Under the pieces are notes generated by a model, which saw only the letters and a program-made list of their open reading frames with translations, ran no database searches and was not told the origin of the DNA. Shown here piece after piece: positions 26,160 through 35,096 of a DNA stretch of 64,000 nt (position 1 is the stretch's first letter; the number at the start of each line of letters is the position of its first letter). Location: the NCBI GenBank assembly GCA_963682005.1, contig OY820914.1:2046001-2110000 (forward strand), written 5' to 3'. The position numbers and the translations under genes were made by a program. The DNA comes from CAIYUC01 sp963682005 (GTDB lineage Bacteria > Bacteroidota > Bacteroidia > Bacteroidales > FEN-979).

Positions 26160-27218
26160 TTTCCCATGATAGACATTCCCATTGCCCGTCACAAGGGAAA
26201 CGAAATAAATCCCGGATGGAAGTGACGTGAGGTCGAAGGTCAGTTTATCACCATTCATGCTGGTTTTAAGGCGTATCTGACTTCCGGAAGCAGAAAGGAC
26301 GGTAATGTGAAGTTCATTTTGCTTTATTTCCGCCGGAAGTGAGAGAGAAGTGTATTCCGTTGCCGGGTTCGGATAAAGAGAGAGTTCAGTATAGTAACCC
26401 TCAGGAATCCCGGCACCGGTTGCCCAGATGGCATTGGCATATTCGGGATGGTCGATAAAAGGGTTCCTGTTCGACTGGATGTGGTAAATCGCATTGTTCC
26501 GGTCGGTTTCCTTCTGTGAAACAGGATCCTGTGCATTCCATTGCAGCATCATCTTTAATGCCCAGGGTTTAAGTTGAGCACCGTTGGTCATATCACTTCC
26601 GGGCCATGATCCATCCATTCCATAATACCGTGTTGACATGTAAAAATAGGTTCGCGCCAGATCCCCTTTGTATTCATCAATGGGTTCAAATACGGTACCG
26701 GCATATCCATCGGCCGTGCAGGGTCCGAATTTGCAACCGTTCATGGATGTCCATGTTGGCGAGGAAACAGTCCCGTAAGGATAATTCGACCGTTTCCCGT
26801 TCACATAACTGTCGGTGGGATAAAGAATGAAAATGTCTGTCCACATCGGGGAAACATCTCCGCCGAACCAGCTTCTCGGGAATGAGTGTTCACGCACATA
26901 GCAAATGCCTTCAGTCGGCTGTCCCCCGGTGGGGCACTGGTCTGATGTAAACTGGTAGGTGTAATTCTGCGTGCCATAGGGAACATCCGAATAGATATCC
27001 CAGACGGTTCCGTCAGATTTTTTATCGGTGGATTGAAAATAATACCAGATTGACTGGTAAGTAACGGAAGTGTGCTCATCAATAATGCCATGCAACGCTG
27101 CCTGCAACGGTTGTCCCGTCAATCCTGCAGCATCATTGTAGTACCCTAAGGGAATCTGGGCGTTTATGCTGAAAAAGAAAAGAAAGATCAATGAAAATGT
27201 TGGGAGAAATCTTTTCAT
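26148..27218 (-). CDS. Secreted endonuclease I family nuclease, paralogue
   Basis: A 356-residue paralogue of the 24940 product with the same layout: signal peptide to INAQ, EndoI core (VREHSFPRSWFGG, TDIFILYPTDSYVNGKRSNYPYG, NPFIDHPEYANAIWA), and a C-terminal type IX sorting domain (ELSLYPNPATEYTSL...YHGKIVK). The His of 'DLFHLYP' is Ile here, while the Glu-His pair and the VNGKRSN segment are kept, so activity is likely but substrate preference could differ. The stop codon lies inside the minisatellite, so slippage there could alter its C-terminus. A TATCTTTG promoter element sits at 27245. Confidence 0.9.
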   Translation of the reverse strand: MKRFLPTFSLIFLFFFSINAQIPLGYYNDAAGLTGQPLQAALHGIIDEHTSVTYQSIWYYFQSTDKKSDGTVWDIYSDVPYGTQNYTYQFTSDQCPTGGQPTEGICYVREHSFPRSWFGGDVSPMWTDIFILYPTDSYVNGKRSNYPYGTVSSPTWTSMNGCKFGPCTADGYAGTVFEPIDEYKGDLARTYFYMSTRYYGMDGSWPGSDMTNGAQLKPWALKMMLQWNAQDPVSQKETDRNNAIYHIQSNRNPFIDHPEYANAIWATGAGIPEGYYTELSLYPNPATEYTSLSLPAEIKQNELHITVLSASGSQIRLKTSMNGDKLTFDLTSLPSGIYFVSLVTGNGNVYHGKIVK

Positions 27219-27244
27219 AAAAGAGGGTGTGAATTTTTGGAAGG

Positions 27245-27252
27245 CAAAGATA
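27245..27252 (-). promoter_or_regulatory. -7 element of the upstream nuclease
   Basis: CAAAGATA on the plus strand (TATCTTTG on the minus), 27 bases before the ATG at 27218. Confidence 0.6.
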
Positions 27253-27281
27253 CAAAGGTTTTCCGGATTATAGCAGGCCCG

Positions 27282-27971
27282 TTATTGCAGGAAGAGGATC
27301 CCCCCGCCATCGAACAATGGCCCGTCATAAAGTGCGTCAATCCTGTAATTCAGCCCATTCAGGAAACGGGCAATTTCTCCACCGGAAGGATGATACGCAA
27401 AATTTCCGAGTACATGAACGGTATCATGAAGGATCCCCATGGTGCCGCCGATAAACCCGTTGCTGAAACCGGGCAGGACAATTCCTTCCGGAGCAATGAA
27501 CAATCCTTTGAAGCCATTTCGCGAGAGGGTTTTCATGATGCCTGCATCGGATGTTATAAAATGATCCTTCTTTAACAATACCAGGTTGCATCGTGTATAT
27601 CCTTGTTTAACTGGGATTTTTTTCAGGAAATGTGCATTTTCAAGAATAAGGGGATCCGTGTATTCAAGCCGGTGAATTAGGTAATGATCATTGGCTGCGG
27701 CGTTATAATGGATGGACAGGGGATGTTCGGAACCCACAGGCAGCGTGCCTTTGGCATACCGGATACGGTTCTTGTCCAACAGCTGAAAATACTTACCGGG
27801 TAAGTTCGGGGACGTGATCACCATCTGCGGAAGCTGGCAAAAGAAGATGTCGGGATGCCCGGAAATAGCCGGGTAGGTGAGGTCCTCCGACATCAGCCCG
27901 GCAACCTCTCCAAGGCGTGCAAGCTTTTCCTTCGCCAGGGCGGGAATCTTATTATCAACGATGATCAGCAT
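27282..27971 (-). CDS. GME-fold protein (DUF6873-like)
   Basis: About 229 residues from MLIIVDNKIPALAKEKL. I see a repeated pattern of short alpha-beta units with conserved His/Asp/Gly spots (FITSDAGIMKTL, LPGFSNGFIGGTMGILHDTVHVLGNF), which fits the guanidino-group-modifying (GME) fold family annotated DUF6873. The reaction is unknown. It overlaps the end of the radical SAM gene by 17 bases, so the two are coupled and may share a pathway. I start at 27971 because the longer form overlaps its neighbour more deeply with no family support. Confidence 0.65.
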   Translation of the reverse strand: MLIIVDNKIPALAKEKLARLGEVAGLMSEDLTYPAISGHPDIFFCQLPQMVITSPNLPGKYFQLLDKNRIRYAKGTLPVGSEHPLSIHYNAAANDHYLIHRLEYTDPLILENAHFLKKIPVKQGYTRCNLVLLKKDHFITSDAGIMKTLSRNGFKGLFIAPEGIVLPGFSNGFIGGTMGILHDTVHVLGNFAYHPSGGEIARFLNGLNYRIDALYDGPLFDGGGILFLQ

Positions 27972-28992
27972 GGCAGGTTCCTGGTTTGATCGTGTAGTCA
28001 TCGACAAAAATCACTTCATGATATGCTTCCCTTAGCATCCTTTTATTCTTACCCTGGTATCCGATCAAATTATTCCGGTCAGAAGGATTTACCGAGATGA
28101 TGATCGTCTTCTTTTTCTCTTCATTGCGTAGGAGTTTGCTTAACCTGTCATACCAGATTTCGCTCATTACAAGTTCCCTGAACGAAGGATGAAAAGGTCC
28201 TGCAACTAAATGTGTCTGGTTCAGCAGCCCTTCGGAAGGATGCAGCCCGACCCGGATGACAGGTACCTTATGCTCTTCAAACAGCCGGATGAGCGGTTTT
28301 GTCCAGTGAATGGCCTCCTCCAGCGTAAGGGGTTTGTACTTTCCTTCATGAAAGAGTGTTTCAAGGTATGTTCCCCGTATGACCAGCACAGGGTAGATCC
28401 TTGTATTGTCAGCGTTCATCGCGATGAATTTCAAGGCTGTATCCAGGGCTATTCCGGGTGAATCACCCGGAAGACCGACCATCATCTGCAGCCCCAGCGA
28501 AAAACCGCGGTCTTTGATCATTTTAGCTGCCTTTTGCGTATCGTCAGCAGTGTGTCCGCGGCCGGAAAGCAGAAGCACATCATCATTCATGGATTGTGCC
28601 CCAAGTTCAATGGTACTTACCTTGTTCTTTCCCAGGATATCCAGTACCTCATCACTGATAAAATCAGGACGTGTGGAAAGCCTTATGCCCCGGACCCGTC
28701 CTGAATCTATGTATGGACGAACCGTTTTAAGCAGTTGTTCCTGGATTTGCAGGGGCAATCCTGTAAATGTCCCCCCGAAGAACCCGATCTCGACCACTGT
28801 GTTTTCTTTCGGGATCGTTGACAGATGAAGATCGACTGTTTCACGGATCGATCCGGGTGAGGGTATTTTTTCTTTTCCCGTTATTTTCTCCTGGTCGCAG
28901 AAAATGCATTTGAATGTACAGGCAATTCCCGGGATAAATATGGGTATGGTATAGTGCCTGGGCCCTTTATTTTTTGCAATCGGTTCAGTCAT
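27955..28992 (-). CDS. Radical SAM protein (Elp3-like type)
   Basis: About 345 residues with an early CTFKCIFC cluster motif (CxxxCxxC near residues 25-32), which binds the 4Fe-4S cluster that cleaves SAM. FFGGTFTGLP, RLSTRPDFI, IELGAQSMND and LQMMVGLPGD are the strand motifs of the Elp3/HemN-like radical SAM group. A C-terminal module of about 70 residues (TIIISVNPSDRNNLIGYQGKNKRML) is additional. The start at 28992 leaves out a repeat-derived upstream extension. Its partner is the GME-fold gene that overlaps it. Confidence 0.85.
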   Translation of the reverse strand: MTEPIAKNKGPRHYTIPIFIPGIACTFKCIFCDQEKITGKEKIPSPGSIRETVDLHLSTIPKENTVVEIGFFGGTFTGLPLQIQEQLLKTVRPYIDSGRVRGIRLSTRPDFISDEVLDILGKNKVSTIELGAQSMNDDVLLLSGRGHTADDTQKAAKMIKDRGFSLGLQMMVGLPGDSPGIALDTALKFIAMNADNTRIYPVLVIRGTYLETLFHEGKYKPLTLEEAIHWTKPLIRLFEEHKVPVIRVGLHPSEGLLNQTHLVAGPFHPSFRELVMSEIWYDRLSKLLRNEEKKKTIIISVNPSDRNNLIGYQGKNKRMLREAYHEVIFVDDYTIKPGTCHADHR

Positions 28993-29424
28993 TTCAGTTG
29001 TAAAATTACTTGATTTTCGGAGTCCGGTAGCTATCGGACCCACTTACGGTTCGATTCCTAAGCCAGTCAAGCCGTTTGGCAAATTGTACCCACCCCGACC
29101 TTCGGTCTTGGGGGTGTCTAAAAAGTCTTTGTGCGCCTTTGTGACATCCTTTGTGCACTTTGTGGTTATTTTTAAAGAATTGAACCACAAAGGACTCAAA
29201 GTACATACGAAGTAACGCAAAGGAAATCTTATTGTACTTTCATACTTATTAGACAACCCCATTTGAGTGGTGGGTAAGGAGAGTGGGTCCCCACCTCAAA
29301 CCCTAAGCCAAATTCATTATACCCTATATCTAAAGCATTGAATTGAAATTTTTTGTAATTTTGCCCGTTTTTTACCGGCGGGGATGAGAATAAGCATTTC
29401 TGCGGAAAACAGTAAGGAAACCCG
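28993..29424. other. Repeat-filled intergenic region before ileS
   Basis: No gene. It holds a near-palindrome (GTCCGGTAGCTATCGGAC, about 29022-29039), a hairpin with a TTCG loop and GC-rich arms (about 29090-29118), and imperfect inverted words of the CTTTGTG/CACAAAG type (29125-29222). The ileS promoter element is at its end (29356-29363). Confidence 0.6.
29356..29363 (+). promoter_or_regulatory. -7 element of ileS
   Basis: TAATTTTG matches TAnnTTTG and lies 62 bases before the ileS ATG; no clear -33 box. Confidence 0.55.
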
Positions 29425-32400
29425 ATGAAAGCAAAATATCCTGAATACCCGAATCTTGATCTGACTCGCATAGGAAGAGAAGTAGAAGCCTGGTGGGAAG
29501 AACATCACATCTTTGATAAGAGCCTTGAGCTTACAAAAGGGAAGACCCCTTTCATCTTTTATGAAGGACCTCCTTCAGCCAATGGCATTCCGGGAATCCA
29601 TCATGTCATGGCCCGCGCCATCAAGGATATTTTCTGCCGTTATAAGACGATGAAAGGATTTTATGTCCACCGCAAAGCCGGATGGGATACACATGGTCTG
29701 CCCGTAGAAATCGGTGTGGAGAAGAAACTTGGCATAACAAAAGAAGACATCGGGAAGTCGATCTCGGTTGAGGATTACAACAAAGAATGCCGCACCGAGG
29801 TCATGAAATACAAGGATCTTTGGGATGACCTCACCGTGAAAATGGGTTACTGGCTTAATCTTGATGATCCATATATCACGTTCGACAACAAATACATTGA
29901 ATCAGTCTGGTTCCTTCTCAGCAAGCTTTATGAGAAAGGGCTGCTCTACAAGGGATTTACGATACAACCATATTCTCCTGCAGCAGGAACGGGCCTCAGC
30001 ACACATGAACTGAACCAGCCCGGAGCCTACCGGATGGTTAAGGATAACACAGTTGTTGCCCAGTTTAAAGTCACACGGGATGAGAAGTCTGAATTCCTTT
30101 TTACCGAAATATTCGGGGACCTTTACATCCTTGCATGGACGACCACTCCATGGACGTTGCCGTCAAATACCGCATTGGCCCTGGGGAAGGAGATCGAATA
30201 TGTCATTGTGCAAACATTTAACCCTTACACGCATCTGCCGCAAACCGTTATTCTTGCAAAGCCTCTCATTTCCACTTACTTCCCTGAAGCCAATGCATTA
30301 CTACCCTTTGGTGAATATCAGCCGGGACAGAAACAAATTCCCTTCAGGGTGATCAGGGAATTCAAAGGATCAGAACTTGAAGGTGTCCGCTATGAGCAGC
30401 TGCTGCCTTATGCACAGCCTGATGACGGGGATGCATTCCGCGTCGTTCTTGGTGATTTCGTAACAACAGAGGATGGGACAGGGATCGTGCATATTGCACC
30501 GAGCTTTGGCGCCGATGACTTCCGCGTTGCAAAGCAGAACGGGATCGGGTCTCTCACCCTGGTCAATAAACAGGGAAAATTCACCGAAAAGATGGGCGAA
30601 TTTGCCGGCCGGTACGTGAGGTCCGAATACGACAATTCCTTTGATCCGAAGAAGGATACCTCTGTAGATGTGGATATAATCGTCAAGCTTAAAAAAGAGA
30701 ACAAAGCCTTCAAGACGGAAAAATACGAGCACTCATACCCGCATTGCTGGCGTACTGACAAGCCGATCCTCTATTATCCGCTTGATTCCTGGTTCATCAA
30801 AACCACAGCATTCAAGGACAGGATGATCGAGCTCAACAAGACGATCAACTGGAAACCGGAATCGACCGGTACGGGGCGGTTCGGGAACTGGCTTGAGAAC
30901 CTGGTCGACTGGAATCTTTCACGCTCCCGTTTCTGGGGAACACCCCTGCCGATCTGGCGGACGGAAAACGGCAGCCGGGAAATTTGCATTGGCTCACTAT
31001 CACAGCTAAAACAAGAGATCGAAAAATCAGTGAAGGCGGGCGTCATGAATACCAATCCGCTGGATCATTTCATGCCTGGTGATACATCGGATGAAACCTA
31101 CAATACTTTTGATATTCACAGGCCTTTCGTGGATGATATCATCCTTGTCAATGACAATGGTGAAAAAATGTTCCGGGAACCTGACCTGATCGATGTCTGG
31201 TTTGATTCAGGTGCCATGCCGTATGCCCAATATCATTACCCGTTCGATCAGACACAGCAGATGGCTGAATATTTCCCGGCTGATTTTATCGCTGAAGGGG
31301 TGGATCAGACAAGAGGATGGTTCTATACCCTGCATGCCATTGCCGTGATGCTGTTCGATTCCGTTGCTTTCAGAACCTGCGTTTCCAATGGACTGGTGCT
31401 TGACAAGGACGGAAACAAGATGTCGAAACGGCTGGGCAATGCCGCCGATCCGTTCGAATGCATCAATAAATACGGTCCTGATGCTACACGCTGGTACATC
31501 ATCACCAACTCGCAGCCGTGGGATAATCTGAAATTCGACCTTGACGGTATCATGGAGATCCAGCGGAAGTTCTTCGGAACACTTTATAATACCTATGCTT
31601 TTTTTGCACTGTACGCCAATATCGACGGCTTTTCATACGAGGAGAAAGAAATAGCATTTGAACAGCGACCTGAGATCGACCGGTGGATCCTGTCGGAGCT
31701 CAATTCCCTGATCAAGGCTGTGGAGGAATATTACCAGGACTATGAGCCGACCAAGGCCGGACGTGCCATTTCAGATTTCGTGGATGAGCATTTAAGCAAC
31801 TGGTATGTCCGCTTATCCCGGAGGAGATTCTGGAAAGGCGAATACACAGCGGATAAAATTTCGGCCTTCCAGACCCTCTACAGGTGCCTGGAAGCGATCG
31901 CACAGCTGTCGGCGCCCATTGCCCCGTTTTTCGCCGACCGTCTCTTCCTTGACCTTAATAATGCCACAGGGAAGAAAAGTGTGGAATCCGTTCACCTGAC
32001 GGAATTTCCAGAAGCTGACCTCAGCATGATCGATAAATCTCTTGAGGAAAGGATGGAGCTGGCACAGAAGATATCCTCCATGGCTTTGTCATTGCGCAAG
32101 AAAACAAACATCCGTGTGCGTCAGCCGCTCAATAAGATCCTGATCCCCCTTTCCGGTGATCATTTGAAAACACAGGTGGATTCTGTCAAGAACCTGATCC
32201 TCGCCGAAATCAATGTGAAAGAGCTGGAATATATTACAGACGAAGCTGAATTCCTTGTGAAGAAGGCCAAGGCAGATTTCAAGAAACTGGGTCCCAGGTA
32301 TGGAAAGCTAATGAAGCAGATCGCCGAAAAGATCACGGCATTGTCGAACGAAGAGATCCGACACCTTGAAAAAAACGAAGAGATCTTGTTGAATGTCGGG

Positions 32401-32796
32401 GGGAATGACGTTTCGATCTCATTGTCAGACGTTGAGGTCATTTCGGAGGATATCCCGGGATGGCAGGTCACCAACCTCGGCAACCTGACGGTTGCACTCG
32501 ATATCACCATCACCCCGCAGCTCAGGGAAGAAGGAATTGCGAGGGAACTTATCAACAGGATTCAGAATCTGAGGAAGGACAGAAACTTTGAAGTGACCGA
32601 CAAAATTATCGTCAAATTAATGGGTAATGAACAAATTAATTTGGCGATATTGAATAATTTATCCTATATTTGCTCGGAAACTTTAGCACAATCATTTGAT
32701 ATAGTTGACAGGATCGAAACCGACAATAAGGTTTCAATCGAACTCACTGAAACAATATCAACAGAAATATCAATCCATCGGGTTGATATCGGATGA
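29425..32796 (+). CDS. ileS: Isoleucyl-tRNA synthetase (eukaryote-like type)
   Basis: Charges tRNA-Ile. The 1123 residues are longer than the roughly 930-940 of the E. coli type. The HIGH-class motif is GIHH at about 57-60 (in PPSANGIPGIHHV), and KMSKR stands at 665-669. The C-terminal end (about 1040-1123) lacks the CxxC zinc-finger pairs of the bacterial type, which with the length marks the eukaryote-like IleRS2 class. That class is often less sensitive to mupirocin; resistance here is an inference. The CP1 editing insertion is present between the two motifs. Confidence 0.96.
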   Translation: MKAKYPEYPNLDLTRIGREVEAWWEEHHIFDKSLELTKGKTPFIFYEGPPSANGIPGIHHVMARAIKDIFCRYKTMKGFYVHRKAGWDTHGLPVEIGVEKKLGITKEDIGKSISVEDYNKECRTEVMKYKDLWDDLTVKMGYWLNLDDPYITFDNKYIESVWFLLSKLYEKGLLYKGFTIQPYSPAAGTGLSTHELNQPGAYRMVKDNTVVAQFKVTRDEKSEFLFTEIFGDLYILAWTTTPWTLPSNTALALGKEIEYVIVQTFNPYTHLPQTVILAKPLISTYFPEANALLPFGEYQPGQKQIPFRVIREFKGSELEGVRYEQLLPYAQPDDGDAFRVVLGDFVTTEDGTGIVHIAPSFGADDFRVAKQNGIGSLTLVNKQGKFTEKMGEFAGRYVRSEYDNSFDPKKDTSVDVDIIVKLKKENKAFKTEKYEHSYPHCWRTDKPILYYPLDSWFIKTTAFKDRMIELNKTINWKPESTGTGRFGNWLENLVDWNLSRSRFWGTPLPIWRTENGSREICIGSLSQLKQEIEKSVKAGVMNTNPLDHFMPGDTSDETYNTFDIHRPFVDDIILVNDNGEKMFREPDLIDVWFDSGAMPYAQYHYPFDQTQQMAEYFPADFIAEGVDQTRGWFYTLHAIAVMLFDSVAFRTCVSNGLVLDKDGNKMSKRLGNAADPFECINKYGPDATRWYIITNSQPWDNLKFDLDGIMEIQRKFFGTLYNTYAFFALYANIDGFSYEEKEIAFEQRPEIDRWILSELNSLIKAVEEYYQDYEPTKAGRAISDFVDEHLSNWYVRLSRRRFWKGEYTADKISAFQTLYRCLEAIAQLSAPIAPFFADRLFLDLNNATGKKSVESVHLTEFPEADLSMIDKSLEERMELAQKISSMALSLRKKTNIRVRQPLNKILIPLSGDHLKTQVDSVKNLILAEINVKELEYITDEAEFLVKKAKADFKKLGPRYGKLMKQIAEKITALSNEEIRHLEKNEEILLNVGGNDVSISLSDVEVISEDIPGWQVTNLGNLTVALDITITPQLREEGIARELINRIQNLRKDRNFEVTDKIIVKLMGNEQINLAILNNLSYICSETLAQSFDIVDRIETDNKVSIELTETISTEISIHRVDIG

Positions 32797-32882
32797 ACGA
32801 CATGAAAGCGATTTGTGTCGTTATTTATTTTACGGACTGATTGTATAAAGTCAGCATTAACTACAAATTTGATTTTTGTGTT

Positions 32883-33335
32883 ATGAAAGCCAAGAAAGAA
32901 GATATTGGTGTTGAAAAGACCAAGACACGTTATTCCGATGAGGAACTGGACGAGTTCAAGCAGATCATTCTCAAGAAACTGGAAAAGGCGAGGAATGACC
33001 TTGAATTGCTTACAGAGTCCTACACGACAGGAAATGAGCATGACACCAATGACACCTCTCCCACATTTAAAGTCCTGGAAGAAGGATACCAGGTTTTCTC
33101 AAAAGAAGAGAACAGTAAATTTGCTGCGCGTCAGTCCAAATTCATCAAGGCCCTTGAGAATGCCCTGGTAAGGATTGAAAACAAGACCTACGGGATCTGC
33201 CGGGCAACCGGAAAACTGATCCCCAAGGACAGGTTAAGAAGTGTGCCTCATGCTACGCTCAGCATTGAAGCCAAGCGCAACCAGGCTCCGGTCCCCGTTA
33301 CTCCTCCTCCCGCACCTTCCGCATCGAACCAGTGA
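32883..33335 (+). CDS. DksA/TraR family protein without zinc-finger cysteines
   Basis: About 150 residues of the DksA/TraR family, which bind RNA polymerase and change its response to ppGpp. The coiled-coil region (RYSDEELDEFKQIILKKLEKARNDLELLTES) and the C-terminal TYGICRATGKLIPKDRLRSVPHATLSIEAK are clear. Only one cysteine of the usual four-Cys zinc finger remains, as is typical of Bacteroidetes members. I start at the ATG 32883; a longer frame would need a TTG at 32841. lspA follows. Confidence 0.88.
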   Translation: MKAKKEDIGVEKTKTRYSDEELDEFKQIILKKLEKARNDLELLTESYTTGNEHDTNDTSPTFKVLEEGYQVFSKEENSKFAARQSKFIKALENALVRIENKTYGICRATGKLIPKDRLRSVPHATLSIEAKRNQAPVPVTPPPAPSASNQ

Positions 33336-33375
33336 CAGGACCTTTTTCAATCCAAATCATAAATACGGTCAGAAG

Positions 33376-33987
33376 TTGAAAAAAGCGGTAGTCATTATCT
33401 TTCTGATCTTAATCCTCGATCAGGTATTAAAGGTTTGGGTGAAAACCAATATGACCCTGGGAGAGAACATCAGCATTGCAGGTCATTGGTTCTTTATCCA
33501 TTTTACTGAGAATGAAGGTATGGCCTTCGGGATGAAGCTCGGTGGAAACTTTGGAAAATTATTCCTGAGTTTGTTCCGCATCCTTGCAGTGATCATCATC
33601 GGGTGGTGGCTGTACAAAGTAACAAGGAAAAAGGTCAGCAACGGTCTGATCATCTGCATTGCACTGATCATGGCCGGTGCCATCGGAAACATCATCGACA
33701 GCGCCTTTTATGGTCTTGTATTCAGCGAAAGCACTTTCATGGAAGTAGCGAAATTCTTCCCGCCGGATGGAGGATACGGGCATTTTCTGCATGGGAAAGT
33801 TGTTGATATGCTTTATTTTCCTGTGATCGAGACCCATTACCCTTCATGGTTCCCCATTTTCGGAGGAGATGAACTGATCTTTTTCCAGCCGGTGTTTAAT
33901 ATCGCCGATTCAGCCATCACATGCGGCGTAATCCTCCTCATTATTTTTCAGAAGAAATTCTTTAAGACGATACCGGGGGCGAATTAG
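33376..33987 (+). CDS. lspA: Lipoprotein signal peptidase
   Basis: Cleaves signal peptides of lipid-modified prolipoproteins in the inner membrane, a needed step given the many lipoproteins in this window. The protein of about 203 residues has several hydrophobic segments and the two catalytic aspartates in GNIIDSAFYG and FNIADSAI. No in-frame ATG fits; TTG at 33376 (then KKAVVIIFLILILDQ) is the probable start, because the upstream codons overlap dksA and are not hydrophobic. Insert residues between the catalytic regions (SESTFMEVAKFFPPDG...) fit the longer Bacteroidetes version. Confidence 0.93.
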   Translation: MKKAVVIIFLILILDQVLKVWVKTNMTLGENISIAGHWFFIHFTENEGMAFGMKLGGNFGKLFLSLFRILAVIIIGWWLYKVTRKKVSNGLIICIALIMAGAIGNIIDSAFYGLVFSESTFMEVAKFFPPDGGYGHFLHGKVVDMLYFPVIETHYPSWFPIFGGDELIFFQPVFNIADSAITCGVILLIIFQKKFFKTIPGAN

Positions 33988-34107
33988 GCAATAGGCAATA
34001 GGCAATAGGCAGTAGGCAAAAGATTTCGTAATTCGTAATTCGTAATCCGTAATTCGTAATTAAGTCCATCCTCTATCCTCTGACCTCAGATCTCTGACCT
34101 CGGTCCT
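33988..34107. repeat. Intergenic short-word repeat cluster
   Basis: GGCAATA repeated (33988-34017), then CGTAATTCGTAATTCG repeats (34025-34060), then degenerate CCTCTATCCTCTGACC words. Reverse-complement relatives of the second and third types occur at 13402-13431, 44337-44390 and 63481-63540. Confidence 0.65.
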
Positions 34108-34971
34108 CTATCTGACCCGCAACGGCCTTCCCACTTTGAGGTTCGTGCCGGGTTTGATCTTGTTCATTGAGCAGATCGCTTTCACACTGGTCTTGTTCTT
34201 TTTTGCGATCCTGGCGAGGGTATCGCCTTTTTTCACCTTGTAATAAACCGCTTTGCCATCATAATCCGCCGGGTAGAAAGCATTTTTCGTGATGGGCAAG
34301 GTGTTAGAGATCAGCTTCTGATTGTCGAAATCGACCAGCCGCAGGGGATCAACCGGTACATCTTTATAACGGACTTCAAAATGCAGGTGTGGCGATCGGC
34401 TCCTTCCGGTTGAGCCTCCCAACCCTACAAGGTCGCCCGCTTTTATCACCTGGTTGGTATGAACCTTTAACCTGGTAAGATGAGCATAATAGGTTTCAAG
34501 CCCATTGTAATGACGGATGATGACCAGGTTTCCGAACCCGCCCCGGTTGTACCTCGCATACCTGACAACACCGTCGAAAGCAGCTTTTACCGTGTCACCT
34601 TTTCTGAGATCGATGTCAAGGCCTTTGTGGACATAGCTGAATCCCCTGAATAACCTGCCATATACCGGCAGGACAAATGCCCGGTCGCACGAAGTCAGCA
34701 TGATCACTGTGTCTCTCACGGAGTCACGCATCATCGGATGAACGAAAACCTGGTCGTTGATCCACTCATGGGTGAAGAGTCCCGTAGAATCATCCTCAGG
34801 ATTCATCATCACGGGTTCATCCGCCAGGTACTCCCAGGTAAAATTGCGATAAAGAACAACCGGCCCGTTATTGGTCTCAAAGGTGTCAATAATGGCGGAA
34901 ATGTTTCTTTGTGATAATAGTGTGAGAGGAAAGAAAAGAATAAGGAACAATGGGTATATAAATCTACTCAT
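34108..34971 (-). CDS. M23 metallopeptidase with LysM domain
   Basis: A 287-residue exported cell-wall hydrolase. Signal peptide to SQRN. The M23 (lysostaphin-type) domain spans about 95-220: HKGLDIDL (zinc-binding His and Asp) and HLHFEVRY (HxH motif). A LysM peptidoglycan-binding domain closes the protein (YKVKKGDTLARIAKKN...PLRVR, about 238-285). It likely cuts peptidoglycan cross-links during growth or division. Confidence 0.93.
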   Translation of the reverse strand: MSRFIYPLFLILFFPLTLLSQRNISAIIDTFETNNGPVVLYRNFTWEYLADEPVMMNPEDDSTGLFTHEWINDQVFVHPMMRDSVRDTVIMLTSCDRAFVLPVYGRLFRGFSYVHKGLDIDLRKGDTVKAAFDGVVRYARYNRGGFGNLVIIRHYNGLETYYAHLTRLKVHTNQVIKAGDLVGLGGSTGRSRSPHLHFEVRYKDVPVDPLRLVDFDNQKLISNTLPITKNAFYPADYDGKAVYYKVKKGDTLARIAKKNKTSVKAICSMNKIKPGTNLKVGRPLRVR

Positions 34972-35066
34972 GATTATTTATTCATGTGTTAATGGCAAAA
35001 AACAGGATACTAATGATATATAATAACAGCAGAAATAAAAAATTATTATAAATGACGGAGTTCTTT

Positions 35067-35074
35067 TATCTTTG
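35067..35074 (+). promoter_or_regulatory. -7 element of atpDC
   Basis: TATCTTTG, ending 22 bases before the ATG at 35097. It lies inside a longer open frame, which argues that translation begins at 35097. Confidence 0.65.
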
Positions 35075-35096
35075 CAAAAAAATCAATTCAGCATTC

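Noticed and set aside
29040..29075. tRNA fragment suggested by GGTTCGATTCC near 29047
   Set aside because: The flanking bases do not pair as a T stem and no acceptor or anticodon arm is present.
33241..33375. N-terminal extension of lspA
   Set aside because: The extension overlaps the dksA-like gene in another frame and is Ser/Pro/His-rich, unlike a signal peptidase start.
35052..35096. N-terminal extension of atpD
   Set aside because: A strong -7 promoter element (35067-35074) lies inside it and family members start at the MEQKKVGRI position.
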